This document shows, piece by piece, positions 51,812 to 63,725 of a DNA stretch of 64,000 nucleotides. A program made the position numbers and the translations under genes. Positions within the stretch are counted from its first letter, which is position 1, and the number at the start of each line of letters is the position of its first letter. The notes below the pieces were generated by a model. It made no database searches. It was not told where the DNA came from and saw only the letters and a list, made by a program, of their open reading frames with translations. Source of the DNA: Microplitis mediator (lineage: Eukaryota; Arthropoda; Insecta; Hymenoptera; Braconidae); the NCBI RefSeq assembly GCF_029852145.1, contig NC_079978.1:15055153-15119152 (forward strand). The letters run 5' to 3'.

Positions 51812-52474
51812 ATTCTAGAGAAGGTCTATGTGAATCTGCATCGATCGAAATAGATTTCTTTAAATTTAATTGTGAGTTTATTCAGATTAAAATAATGCTG
51901 AAACATTTCGACCCGGGAACTGCACCAGATTTAATTATTCAAGTAAGGTATTTTTTACTTTTGAAAAATCTACCTTCTATTCTGGCTGCCAGATGACATT
52001 TTTATTTTTAATTATAAATTGAACATTTTCCTCATGAGTTTTATTAATAAACCTATTTTATTTATAAAAATCATTAGGAAAGTCTTTAATTCATAGTTAA
52101 AAAAAAAATTGTCGTAAATACATTCAGTAGTAGCTCAAATCTAAAATACAATTCATTTGAATAGCATAAATGACTAAATTTTTCTTCAATTGTAGACGAG
52201 TAGCGAAAAAGTTGGAAAAAAAACAACATATTTTCATGTCTAGAAGTAAGAAAATAACAGTCAATTAATTTTTTCAATGCACCCTTTGAATATCATGTAA
52301 GTACCTAAATTCGTACCAAATGAAACATTTTGTATTTGATTATTGCTAAAGTTATAAAAATTCAAAGATTTATTTTACAAAATACATGTCTTTTTATTTT
52401 AAACTTCCGTTGTCTTGGGGGTCAGGTTAATATTAAAATTACGAGTTGAAAATCTACAGAAATGGTTTTAAATA

Positions 52475-52540
52475 GCTTGGAAAAGTCTGAGAGGGTAAAA
52501 CAAAAAAAATTTGCAAATTACATTTATAAGCAGCACTCTT

Positions 52541-52576
<36 letters not shown>

Positions 52577-54000
52577 ATGATTATGATTGTACAGTAGGTG
52601 TACGGGGTAAGAAATGTAATGAAAACGTATTGGCCTGGTTGAATATTGAAGCTAAATACATTTATAGTTTAAGTAATAATTACCATTTCTCGTCAATTAA
52701 TTTGAAATATTGGTTAATAATCTCTTCGTTGTACAAAAATAACAAAATCCATTCAAAATGACATACATAAAATAGGATTTACACCACTGATTATTGATTT
52801 AAATAATCGTATATAATTTATAAGGGAGACAAAGATTGTCATTGAATATATTGTTTTGTATAGAGCAGAAAAATTGGGAATTACATAATAACTGATTACT
52901 TATCAATTTAAATATTCAAAATTTATTGCTCTCAATTATCTTAAATCTTTTAAAAACGTAACTTCAGTACTTCCAAATTACTGTGATTTTTTGCACCATC
53001 ATGCACAGATTAACTTTTTTTTTACATTTTCATGTAAAAAAATTTAAAGAATAAATTTTTTTTTGTTTAATTTAAAAATTATAAATAATCGTCAATCGTT
53101 AAATGGACCGAAATTATTTACTAAATTTTTTTTTGTTAATTATTTTTTGATCCTCTTCTGAACTTTTACGGTTTTATTGGCCCTTATTGTAAGAAACGAT
53201 TTAAAACGATTAGAAAAAAAAATTATATATACTTTTTAATGCTTTTGAATACTTTAAATACTTTAAAATCGCCCTTCTTATGGGCATTTAACATTGCAAA
53301 TCGTTTTAAATCGCTTCTTCTAATAAACGGGATGTAGAATAATAATAATGAATGATTATTGAATGTTATATCATGTATAGATTATTATTAATGACAGGTG
53401 TATTTAAACTATTGTAATTAATATTGTTTAACATTAATGTATGTTATGGAAAAGATTTATAAAATAACATATATTTCTAGTATAAAAAAAATAAAATCCT
53501 TTACATTTAAGTGTTCATCTATTAGCTCAGATATTTCACACACAACTCTGAGTTTAGGCATTTGAGTGTGACTAGATTCGTTTCTGAACACTGAGAAATG
53601 TATATACTGTATTTCTAGAGTTTTTTTTTTCTATCATCTGCACTTGTTAAGTTAGTTTCTTTGGTAATTTTCGTCGCCTATGTCGATGTATCATAATTAT
53701 TGAATATTATGTACACAATTAATTATTTGTGTATGAATATATTTATGTAATAGTGTCTGACGTCCGTTTACGAGGCAAGCATGACTAGATTAAAAATAAA
53801 TAATCCGGTCCATTCTACGTTGAATGTCAATGAATACCAATCAGAAAATTAATGATATTCGAATATTAATAGGAAAAGTTTTTTTTTTTTTAAATAAATA
53901 CGTAAATTAAATCTTACAAGGCATTACAGTAGGTACATAAATGCCAATTTTCTGCTCACAAACTATCTGTAGCCATCAACGGCAACCTCACAATATGATA
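52475..54000. other. AT-rich spacer with (TA)n at 52542-52574
   Basis: No exon supported. Contains a (TA)n run and the small element 53181-53331; otherwise A/T-rich, non-repetitive sequence. Confidence 0.55.
53181..53331. mobile_element. Small CCC...GGG element, 151 bp
   Basis: Starts CCCTTATTGTAAGAAACG with ATTTAAAACGATT and ends with the diverged complement (AATCGTTTTAAATCGC...AAACGGG). TTTAAATAC/AAACGATT words repeat inside. Flanking dinucleotides do not match (GG, AT). Confidence 0.6.
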
Positions 54001-54007
54001 TATACAT

Positions 54008-55097
54008 TAGGGTGCTCCGTTGGGAACGAAGATGTTTATTTTTCATCCCCCATCGAAAATCTTGTTCTACATATAAAAATAAAAATTCATTACAATTTTG
54101 AGCTCTCAATAACAATTTTAACAACTGGAACAACGTCATTGAAGTTTTCCCATGCTAAAAGCATGTAAATTTCGATTTTTTTCTTTTTATTTAATAAAAC
54201 TCAGCTCCATATTAAAACCAAATTGTTCGATTATTTAATGGAGCTAGAGACTTAACTTAAATTACCTATTACTATCCTCCGTGTAAATATTAAAAACATT
54301 GTTACCATTATTGGTTTGCATATTTACAGTTATTATGTAAATTCAGCTACCCTAGTTAAATCATGTAAAAATTAAATCTTATTATAATTAATCATAAGTA
54401 TCTTTATTTTGATATCTTCATTATATTGTAAATTTTTATTATTTGTATCTACTCTTGCAATAATAACTCTGTAACTTTGCTATTTGGCAACTGCCTTGGC
54501 ATTTTTAAATAAATAAATAAATAAATATATAAATAAATAAGTTAATAACTGAAAATATATTATAGTATTAAATAATGACATTTAGCTAAAATTTCAAATT
54601 TTAATTACTTAATTTTCATATATATCTTTAAGTATTGATTTTCGAGATTTGACTTGAAAAAAGTTTTTTGTAGAAGACTAAATTTTCTACCAATAATGTC
54701 TTATACTTATTTTCCTGAAACTAAACTATTCACAAGTTAACAACAAAAAAAACACTAATTCCGTAGGAAATTAGACTTTCAAGGCTTGCACGTGGACTGT
54801 AGTTGAAGGTCACGCTAAGCACACCCAGGCTTTCGAAAGACCATACAATTCTCGTCTTATAAAACTTGGAACCAATAACATACGTTAATATGGGGCTGAG
54901 TTTTATTAAATAAGAAGAAAAAAATTGAAACATTCATGATTTTAGCATGGGAAAACTTCAATGACGTTGTTCCAGTTGGTAAAATTGTTATTAAGAGCTC
55001 AAAATTGTAATGAATTTTTATTTTTATATGTAGAACAAGATTTTCGATGGGGAACGAAAAAAAAAAAATAAATCTTCGTTTCAAACGGAGTACCCTA
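54008..55097. mobile_element. hAT-like TAGGGTG foldback, 1.09 kb
   Basis: Starts TAGGGTGCTCCGTTGGGAAC and ends with the complement GTTTCAAACGGAGTACCCTA. Arms of about 170 bp pair (for example TTCATTACAATTTTGAGCTC). The flanking octamers ATATACAT (54000-54007) and ATATATAT (55098-55105) match at 7 of 8. No transposase. It lies 190 bp beyond the PLCE1 stop codon. Confidence 0.85.
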
Positions 55098-55119
55098 ATA
55101 TATATATTATTCAAATAAT

Positions 55120-55125
55120 TTTAAT
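55120..55125 (-). promoter_or_regulatory. PLCE1: Possible poly(A) signal (ATTAAA) of PLCE1
   Basis: ATTAAA on the minus strand about 160 bp after the PLCE1 stop and before the hAT element. A common variant signal, but such words are frequent in AT-rich DNA. Confidence 0.25.
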
Positions 55126-55286
55126 GTGAGTTGAGACAGGAGCGACTTGACCCTCATCTACTAAATCGTAACATCTGATATTACTATACATAATATAACA
55201 ACTAATATTATGTAGCAATATATTAATTACCAGTTATTATTGCGATTAGTGAATAATGATGAGAGTGATGTCGCTCGAGACTGCCA

Positions 55287-57484
55287 CTAAGACTTCCAGA
55301 CTCTGAGTTTTCTCAACGACACCTTCTTTAAGTAGAGGGCGGCATTGAGAATTTCCGATTCCCTAGACTCTTCACCGTCCGAATGAACTTCACGTCTACG
55401 TCCTGGCATGAGTAGACGGTGTCGTAAACCTCTTGATGTTGGATCAGAAAGAGCCTCGGTGACCGGAACTTTTTCTTTACTAGAGCCAGGTAATGACACT
55501 GATCTACCTACTGAAAAACCTTTACTTATTCTATCTAACGTTGCTGGAAGCAAATGTTTACGAGGGATAGCTTGTTCTCTTTCACGTAATATAAACCTTC
55601 CTAGTGTTTTCCAAAATGCTTGTGTACTGTAAACATTTTCTTCATCACGTAAAAGCCTTAGTTGACGATTACCACTGCCGACAGCGCCAGCGCCGCCCCA
55701 CTCAAGTTCCTCTACAAGAGCAAATTTCGATGGATCTTCCATCCTACGTGCTTTAACAAGAGCTTGTGCTAGTACATCTTGAGCAGAACTTGTTACTGGA
55801 ACACGAAGAATGGCATAAGGTATTTCCGGTGATACATTATAAATACAAACAAGAAAAGTATCTGCTTCATCCCAGATATGCATTGATTGATCACGTTCAC
55901 TTGTCTCACTTAATTTTGAATGTCCCGCGGTACTTCTGATTGATGCTAACCATGCTCTACTACTTGGATCATTACCAACTCTTTTTAATAAGAAACGACC
56001 TTGACCTCTCCACAGAGCTTGAGCTTGAAGTGGATGCTCAAATGAATCTAGTACTCTTTGAGTTGGCAGTTCATCTCTATCTTTTTTTTCCCATCCACGA
56101 GATACTTCCTCGACTAGAATATACTCGTCTACGTGCTCAGCAGATACACCAGCTTTTTGAAGAGCTTGAAGCATTACTTCTTGAGTTGTACTCTCTTGTG
56201 TCACTTTTAAAATAGTATAAGGTTCGTCTGGTATTACATCGTAAACCATTAGGAAAAACATTCGACGTTTTAATGTGACACCTCCAAGTCCTGGATCAAC
56301 AGTACTTAATTTTTCAGGTGTTTTTCCAGACGTAGGACGTTTAGATTCTTTATTATGATCACGACAACAAGTATTATAATCTAAACTTTCTTCTTCCATT
56401 CGTGAATAAATAAAAAGTGTTGAAAGAGCTAGCGGTTTATTTTTACATGAACGTAAACGTACGTGTCGATAACCCGGCTTTAAAGATTTAAGAGGTAAAA
56501 CTCGTTGAGCTATTAAATGATGAGAATTTGCTTCAACGATTCCAAACCTTAAAAATGCCAAATCACGAAACATTACTTGGAAACAAAATTTTTCATTCCA
56601 AATAGGATTTAATGCATTACTTTGAATAACTTTTGTTTTATGTTTGGCACAATCAATGGGTATTCCAACTAATTCAATTTCAACGTACGTACTAGCAAGA
56701 AGGTTTGTTGATGATATATATTGGCCAGAGACAACCGATAGAGTTAGATGAATTGAATGTAAACCATCAAATTCCTTGTCCCAGGGATTAAACCTTCGAT
56801 ACATCATGTGTCCTTTGTCCCACATAACTGATGGTTTCCTCACGTAACCACACTGACCATTTTGTTCAAACATTGCGGCATTTAGGTGTGACGCAGCATC
56901 GTCTGTTTGATAATTAAGTGCTACCATTTGAATACCAAATGCCCAAAATATTACTGGATTAAAATTTGATGAGTCTATTCGCATTCCAGCTGGATAAGTA
57001 CGAATTAATTGAGTTTCAGCATGAGCAACAACACCCAATGGTTGCTTTCGGCAAATTTTTTTAGCAGCACTCTCATTCAATGATGAACATTGAAAGCAAG
57101 CTGGTACACCACGAGTTGGTCGAAAAAGAGCATCAATATTACTACCACCACTGGCAACAGATATCGAAGTTGATAATGATTGTGGAGAGCCTGTTGAAGT
57201 TGAAGCTATTCCTCCTGTACCAATTCCAGCAATACTGTGTCTTTGGACTGTACCGGTATGACTTTGATGACGTGGTTTGGTTGCTGATGGTACTGTACTT
57301 GATGGTGTTAAATTTAATCCTCGAAATTTTATGGCTTGCAGATAAACTACTAGATCGGATAATTCCTTTGCTATTTGACTAGTCTGCTTTTGAGATTTAT
57401 CGTCCACTGCAGGATCTGATTTCAATCGACCATGAGACATTTGATTATTTCCCAAGTATCTCTCGTAACTTGAAATTGAATTAT
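55287..57484 (-). CDS. PLCE1: Phospholipase C epsilon, terminal exon (Y, C2, RA1, RA2)
   Basis: One 2198-nt exon from an ATTTCAG acceptor (exon starts 57484) to TAG at 55287-55289. Numbering from the first codon visible in the window, it holds the Y half of the catalytic barrel (about 217-397), with a Ser/Thr-rich loop (238-296) inserted in it, a Ser in SSLNE (about 311) and the substrate-contacting Arg in RTYPAGMRIDSSN (338). Next are a C2 domain (419-538, with NPIWNEKFCFQV) and two Ras-association domains (584-680 and 717-812). Y-C2-RA-RA order is unique to PLC epsilon, which hydrolyses PIP2 to diacylglycerol and IP3 at membranes and is driven by Ras/Rap and Rho GTPases. Vertebrate RA2 is the Ras-binding one. 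The frame is fully open, with no sign of decay. Confidence 0.95.
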
Positions 57485-57601
57485 CTGAAATATCAGTAGA
57501 TTCATTATTTTATCATATTGAGAAGTATATAATAATCCATCATTCAATTTCATTTATTAGATCAGTTTAACGGAAATTAAATCTTACGTTTTCTCTATTA
57601 A

Positions 57602-58468
57602 GGGGGGGGGGGGGTCAGGCTAAATCGTGAAAAAAAACGCTTTTTTTATGATTTTTTTTTAGGCGTATGGATTTAGCTAATTTATTAAAACCTTTTTAAC
57701 ATTATTAAGTATATATTCAACAACATTAGGTTATTTTTTTATGTAAAAGTATCCGCAAATAAGCCGGTGACGGAGATTTTCCCAGAACGTCTTTAAAAAA
57801 AGATGGTTTGCGGTAAGCAGTAAATCTCAGTTGGAAATTATCTGAAATAAAAAACCATTGAAATTTAGTCAAAGCATTATTAAAACTTCCCCCCAACGTT
57901 CCCTGATTATTTTTTTTTCATTTTTTAATGTTCATTTAAAGTAAAAACTGCTATTTTTTACAAAAACTACATTACCGATTTATTTTAAACTTGGTACACA
58001 CTTTCTACGTATAAAATAACTCCCCCCGACTTAAGGTTTAGAATTTTTTTTACATCAAGGAGGTTTTCCAGCTCCAAAACGGCGCAAATTTTTGTAAAAA
58101 ATAGCAGTTTTTTACTTTAAATGACCATTAAAAAATGGAAAAAAAATAATCAGGGAACGTTGGGGGGAAGTTTTAAATTAAAACTTTGAATAATGCTTTG
58201 ACTAAATTTCAATGGTTTTTTATTTCAGATAATTTCAAGCTGAGATACACTGCTCAACGCAAATCATCTTTTTTTAAAGACGTTCTGGGAAAAGCTCCGT
58301 CACCGGCTTGTTTGTGGATATTTTTACATAAAAAAATTACCTAATGTTGTTGAATATTTACTTAATATTGTTCAAAAGGTTTTAATAAATTAACCCAATC
58401 CATACGCCTAAAAAAGATTCATAAAAAAAGCGTTTTTTTCATGATTTAGCCCGACCCCCCCCCCCCCC
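57602..58468. mobile_element. TTAA-flanked foldback element in a PLCE1 intron
   Basis: 867 bp, flanked by TTAA (57598-57601; 58469-58472). Ends are a G-run then GTCAGGCTAAATCGTGAAAA, and the complement ending in a C-run. Arms pair almost throughout (CCTAATGTTGTTGAATAT / ATATTCAACAACATTAGG). TTAA targets suit piggyBac or Kolobok; the superfamily is undecided. No coding sequence. Confidence 0.85.
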
Positions 58469-58525
58469 TTAATAAATAAGGATGGTTCCTATTTTCGCAC
58501 TAAACGCGATAGTGCCATAAGTAAA

Positions 58526-59840
58526 TGGGTCATTCCACCAAATAAAGTTATTTTTTCAAGACAACCCTTGCTAATTTTTTTCAAACTTTGTGGAGCTGTT
58601 CTATATATTAAAAAAAAAGATTCTCTAAAAATTTGAGCCCTTAATATAAATAATTTTCAAAGTAGAAAATTTTTTTTGAAAACTCAGCGAATGACAGATT
58701 TTTGTAGGAAAAATTCTCAGCTTTTCAATAAGAATGTTCATTTTAGATTTTGAGTTACAGAGGATCCTTTAAAATTCGAATAAAGTAAAAAACACTGATT
58801 TTTATGACTGTGCGACGCTTGATACATCTTATTTGATATTTGTTTCTGAAAGCTGAGACTTTTTCTCACCCCAGAAAGGAAAGTACGACGGGCCCAGGCT
58901 TGGCGCAGGCTTGGCCCAAGTATGTAAAACCTTGGCCCAAGCTTGTAAGCCAGCCTTGGCAGGACTCTGGAATGATAACATTGAGCCAGACCTGGTTGCT
59001 AGACCTGGCCCATGCTTGGTTGCCAGTCCTGGTCCAAGTCTAGCTTGCCATTGAATGACCAAGACAGGGGAACCCAGCCTTGGCCCGAGCCTGGGTAATC
59101 ATTGTAACAGCCAAGGCTAGATGACCCAGTCTGGGCCCAAGCCCGGGTAATCATTGTAACGGCCAGGTCTGAGTACTCAATCTTGAGCCAAGTATGGGCC
59201 AATATAGATGTGCCAAAGCTAGGTTCCCCAGTGCTGGGCCAAGTAGGACCCTGTCGTTTAACTCTGCCGGCTCCTGCATGGGACAAAATATGTAATTTTT
59301 ACGATGTGCATATTTTTTGTTTGAACAAAATTAAATAACATGTAACTCTCTAGAATTAAAAACTTCAATTTTTAACTATTTCGAAGATGTTGATATATTT
59401 TGAACAAAAAATATGCACATTGTGAAAATTACATATTTTGTGAGAAGTCTCAGCTTTTAGAAAAAAGTACCAAATAAGATGTATCAAGCGCCGCACAGTT
59501 ATAAAAATCAGTTTTTTTACTTTAATCGAATTTTAAAGGATCTTCTGTAACTCAAAATAAAAAATGAATATTTTCATTGAAAAGCTGAGAATTTTTCCTA
59601 AACGAATTCGTTATTTTCTCAGTTTTAAAAAATTTTTCTACTTTAAAAAAATTAATGATAAAGTTAAAAAACAAAATTTTTCAAAAATTGAAAAAATCAA
59701 AACTTTGAAACGGCTGCATATTGTAGACTCAAATTTTCAGAGAATTTTTTTTTTAATATATAGAACAGCTCCACAAAGTTTGAACAAAATCGGCAAGGGT
59801 CACCCCGTAAAAATAACTTTATTTGGAGGAATGATCCCTA
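58526..59840. mobile_element. Foldback element in the same intron, split by a motif-array element
   Basis: The left end GGGTCATTCCACCAAATAAA is inverted at GGAGGAATGATCCCTA (59840). Arms pair over about 330 bp (TTTGTGGAGCTGTTCTATAT; ATACATCTTATTTG). The pairing is interrupted by 58870-59282. No clear target duplication. Confidence 0.75.
58870..59282. mobile_element. CCC...GGG motif-array element (CTTGGCCCAAG type)
   Basis: Starts CCCAGAAAGGA and ends CTCCTGCATGGG, with AC duplicated (58868-58869; 59283-59284). The host arm's other copy confirms the unoccupied site CTCACAAAATATG. The interior is GC-rich and built of CTTGGCCCAAG, GCCAGGC and AGCCTTGGC words in both orientations, related to those of 44720-46494. 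Confidence 0.8.
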
Positions 59841-59844
59841 TATT

Positions 59845-60805
59845 TATTATCAATATCTCTTTAGTAATATATTATTTTTAATTATTTACAAAATCGTTTA
59901 AATTTCTATTTAGGTTTCGAGCGATTTATATGAATCGTATCATTTGTTTCTGTTGAAAATGAATATGTTTATTGTTTAAGAATTCCTGACATTAACCGCA
60001 ATCTTCTATTAAATTACAGAGATAACATTCTGGGTATTTATTATCAGTTAATTATATTAATTAATGAGAAAAATTTCTCTCAGCGAAACTAGGATAAAAT
60101 TCTGCGGTCTTCAGATATTTTTCGGCGAACTAAAGGCTTGATCATGGTAATAAAATTTACTAGCTTAGTCCTCAGTAAATTGTTTACAAAATTGAAAACT
60201 CAAACTGTACTGTAAAATCAAAATACAAATAGTTTACTTTTGAATTGTGATTAGAGTTAGCTGCTAGCCATCTAATACTTCTATTACAATTGTAAAGAGT
60301 TGATTTAAAAATTCATGGTGAATTGTTACTTTTGAATATCAATTTTAAAAAAGTGTTGAATATAATTTCGCATTATAATATTGAATTGTTTTAAATATCA
60401 TCTTGCATTATTTAAATTAAAATTCATAATAATAAATCGAATGGTCATTTAAAATTTAATCTCAATATCATTTTTCGAATTGTTTAATTTAAAATCAGTT
60501 AATCATTATTATTGAATTTTTATTAACATTTTATTTGAATATTGTACTGAAAAGTTATATAATTAAAAACGAATTAGGAATTAACTCAGACACTGTTATT
60601 AGAAACGTAATCTTCGAACATCAAAAGTTCTTGTAATTGAGTTGACAATATATTTCAGAATTAAAATTTAAATATTGTTTAATTAATTTAAATATATACC
60701 TATTGTCCTTAATACAAGATCTCTAGGGTTCCCGGTCTATTGGCTTCGGCTTGGGCCAAAGACCGACAAAACATCACTTGAGTCAAATTCTGACATAACA
60801 GTATA
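59845..60805. other. PLCE1 intron, AT-rich, nothing recognised
   Basis: Non-repetitive AT-rich intron sequence. 60725-60800 contains CTTCGGCTTGGGCCAAAG, a small trace of the CTTGGCCC motif family. Confidence 0.6.
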
Positions 60806-60808
60806 TAT

Positions 60809-62090
60809 TGTAACGTAAATATTTCTTATACTCAACTAAACCCAATAATTACTTGAAACTTTACTTAATAAAATTACTAAATAACTCAAAACTTAAATTA
60901 AACAAAATCAGGCTACGTTACACTTCGCCCACCGATCACCCCTCTCATCTCCTCCAGATCCTGACGGGCACCAGCCGACTTTTATTTCCCCGGTATCAGT
61001 AACCAGTTTAAACATACACGTAAATTAAAACCTAAAATCTAAATCCTTCGGAGATGAGAGACATGAACGGTGATAGCGGCATGTCCTGGTGCACTCAGTA
61101 TGCTAGGGTGTGGAGAGAGGATCGCGGTTCTTTTGACGCGGAAGAAGCCAATTCATTAAATTCAAATTAAAATAAAAGAACAAAACAATACCAAATAAAA
61201 TACCGTAAAGATGACGCGAGAGTGACGCGGAGGGCCCAAAAGGCCCGCGGTCCAGTACTCTCGGTCCATCACGCAAATAAATACCTGAATACAATATCGG
61301 GAACTTCTCCATGACGACGAATCACAAACACCCTTTCAGATAAATTACACAACAAAATATAATAAATAATGCGGTATTTCGCGACAGCAATTAACACGAC
61401 AGACGGCTCCAAGAGCACAATACACAGAACTACAAGCTCCAAAACGTCAACAGTCCATGGTTGCAGTCGAGGTCCACCATCGTGACTCTCCGACTCACCA
61501 CCGCTTACTTTAAGACTCCAAACTCGACTACTGGGTCGACTCGTACACGGGTGACGCCGAATCTCAACTCACTTACTCAACGGTAGTTACACAACTGCTA
61601 CACGATAATTTCCCACTCTAACTCGCTCGTTCCGCTCCTCCTCTTTCAATCTTACATTCTCGCTTCTCCATCCATTCTTGCCTTCACAAGCATACAAGCC
61701 GTGGACTCACGGGCCTTCCCGTACTGTCACTCCCCGTGATATCCGAAGTTAGCGAATTCTTGGCTTCCTCGAGCATCGCAAACGAGGCCTGCCATTCCCC
61801 AAATAAACGTAAACGTACCCCAGCTAACTCCGGGTACCAACACGAAGGGGTGGTGACATCTCAGTCGCACTTCCGTGATCACAACGTCAACCTCGACACA
61901 CATACTGACTCTATCTCTCACTAACACACGAACTCACACTTACTCCAACTCCAACTCTCTCTCTTCGGCAATGTCACGTCACAATATGAATATATGCAGA
62001 AGAGGAAAGTCAATGGTCCTATAGACAGCAGCAGTGGAAGTAGTTCGGTGCTCACCACGAGATCGCGCCCACCGGTCATAGTGTCCCTGG
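60809..62090 (-). mobile_element. Probable LTR-retroelement remnant in PLCE1 intron
   Basis: On the minus strand, TGTAACGTAGCC (60922) to TTTACGTTACA (60809) has inverted ends like a 114-bp LTR. It is preceded by a purine-rich tract (GGAGATGAGAGGGGTGATCGG, 60953-60933). To the right, up to about 62090, the sequence is distinctly GC-richer than the intron, with short minus readings (for example 61727-61927, including GVSWGTFTFIWG) that I cannot assign. No second LTR or pol motif was found, so the class is tentative. Confidence 0.4.
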
Positions 62091-62099
62091 TAAGAAACT

Positions 62100-62579
62100 T
62101 ATTTCAAAACTGTTATATTTCAAACTTAAAAGCAATTCTGGCACGAGTACTCTATTATTCGACAGAGTGACAAGTACCTTTTTTGATAGTAACATAGTAT
62201 TTCCTATATTACATCATCCCTGAATAATTTTTCTTTGAAATTGAACTTGGACTTACAAAAAAAAATTATTTTAATAAAAAGTATAGAGAGTCTCTACTAT
62301 ATGAACATAAATATACAATTTATATAATACATTGTAAAATAATTTAATTATATATAATTCTATATAATTATATAGAACTATATATAATTATATATAATTG
62401 AATAGGGCCATTTTTCATGCATAATTATACATAATTTTATATAAATTTTTTAATCAAAACAATTTTTTAGTAATCATACGCCTTTTTAAGTATCAATTAT
62501 GTCTTAATTGAAAGTTAAAAAAAAAAGAATAATTACATAACATTTCATTTTTTTGATAAATTTGAAAATAAATAATTAC
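62100..62579. other. PLCE1 intron start, AT-rich
   Basis: The donor GTAATT of exon 62580-62883 lies at 62579-62574. The rest is AT-rich with TATATAATTA words at 62340-62400 and no feature. Confidence 0.6.
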
Positions 62580-62883
62580 CATCAACATTGTCATCATCAT
62601 CGTCATCCTCTTCGTCATCATCGTCTTCACTAAAATACTCGACAACAGATGAACTACTCATTTCAGTTCTCATTTGTTTCATCGATGATGCGCGATCAGT
62701 CATCAACATTTTGCATCGTTGACTGACAGCCGGATGACCTAAAGGTGCAGTAGGATCTACGACGAGTTTTTTATTTTTTATTAAAATTTTATGTCGCAAT
62801 TGAGAAGGTGACGGCAGTTGTGGGTCATCACCGAAATCCGAATCAAATAAAAATTTAGTTATCAATTTATCTCCAAACACCGA
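62580..62883 (-). CDS. PLCE1: Phospholipase C epsilon, exon with end of X and X-Y linker
   Basis: 304 nt between a TTTTAG acceptor (exon starts 62883) and donor GTAATT, phase 0 in and phase 1 out. The phases match both neighbours: SVFGDKLITKFLF continues the X barrel half, and the split Asp codon completes in the terminal exon. The rest is the X-Y linker, ending in a strongly acidic run (SEDDDDEEDDDDDDN). In PLC enzymes an acidic X-Y linker shields the active site and gives autoinhibition until membrane recruitment; I infer the same here. The intron to the next coding exon upstream is only 99 nt, while the one downstream is 5.1 kb and full of transposons. Confidence 0.93.
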
Positions 62884-62982
62884 CTAAAATAATATTGACG
62901 ATATTATTAATTCACTCAAATATAAAGAATAAGTTTATGATAATAATGAAATAAAAAAATTGATAATAATCAAACAACATAC

Positions 62983-63207
62983 CTGAAATATTTGAGCCAT
63001 ACGGGCTTGTTGGCTCTGAGTACAATGATTTTCAATAGAGAGAATAACTGGATATGGAGATGTGATAAAAGCACTTCTGTCAATAGCTTCAACTACTGAT
63101 CTGAACGGAATTTTTGTAGTGAATGTATGACCATGATATATCAATGGTGATCCGTCATCTCCATCCCAACAGTCAAGCTCGACACATCTACACCCAGTTA
63201 AAAGTAC
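62983..63207 (-). CDS. PLCE1: Phospholipase C epsilon, X-domain core exon
   Basis: 225 nt, exactly 75 codons, from a TTTTAG acceptor (starts 63207) to donor GTATGT (62982-62977). It contains the PLC active-site acids: Glu10 and Asp12 in CRCVELDCWDG (calcium ligands), His25 in YHGHT (second catalytic His) and Glu59 in VILSIENHC. The first catalytic His and the Asn calcium ligand (HNTYL motif) belong to an exon beyond the right edge of the window. All visible catalytic residues are retained, so the enzyme should be active. The domains expected upstream in PLC epsilon (Ras/Rap GEF, EF hands) are also beyond the window. Confidence 0.95.
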
Positions 63208-63258
63208 CTAAAATTGTCATACAAATATATATAGATTTATATGTATATATATATACAT

Positions 63259-63715
63259 TAGGGTGCGTCATTTATGAGCGACATTTTTTTTTTAAGTGCA
63301 TGTGGAAAAAATCATAGTTCAACACAAAAAAAAAATTCTATGTCGATTACAAACCTAGCTCAATGAAAAATTGGATTTTCCCATTTAATTAACACGGGAA
63401 TTTTTTTTTTTTTAGCTTCAAGTATTATTAACTCTTTAACGAATCGATAGATTTTTCGTAAAGCGTTCAATTTCCTACAAAAATATGTATTAGTCTATTC
63501 GATCTATTGATTTGTTAGAGTTAAAAATACTTAAAGCTAAAAAAAAATTTTTTCCCGTGTTATTTAAATGGGAAAATAGAATTTTTCAATGAGCTAGGTC
63601 TGTAATCGACATAGGATTTTTTTTCTTGTGCGAAAATTTTTTTTTTTGTGTTGAACTATGATTTTTTCCACATGCACTTAAAAAAAAAAATGTTGCTCCG
63701 AAATGACGCACCCTA
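63259..63715. mobile_element. hAT-like TAGGGTG foldback, 457 bp, PLCE1 intron
   Basis: Starts TAGGGTGCGTCATTT and ends AAATGACGCACCCTA, near-perfect arms to the centre at about 63490. Exact 8-bp duplication ATATACAT (63251-63258; 63716-63723). No transposase. Confidence 0.92.
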
Positions 63716-63725
63716 ATATACATAT

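Noticed and set aside
55408..57382. Plus-strand open frames opposite PLCE1 (55408-55632, 55940-56215, 57080-57382)
   Set aside because: Antisense shadows of the large PLCE1 exon.
59564..59881. 105-residue plus-strand frame
   Set aside because: Falls in the right arm of the foldback 58526-59840; Lys/Phe/Ile-rich AT translation.
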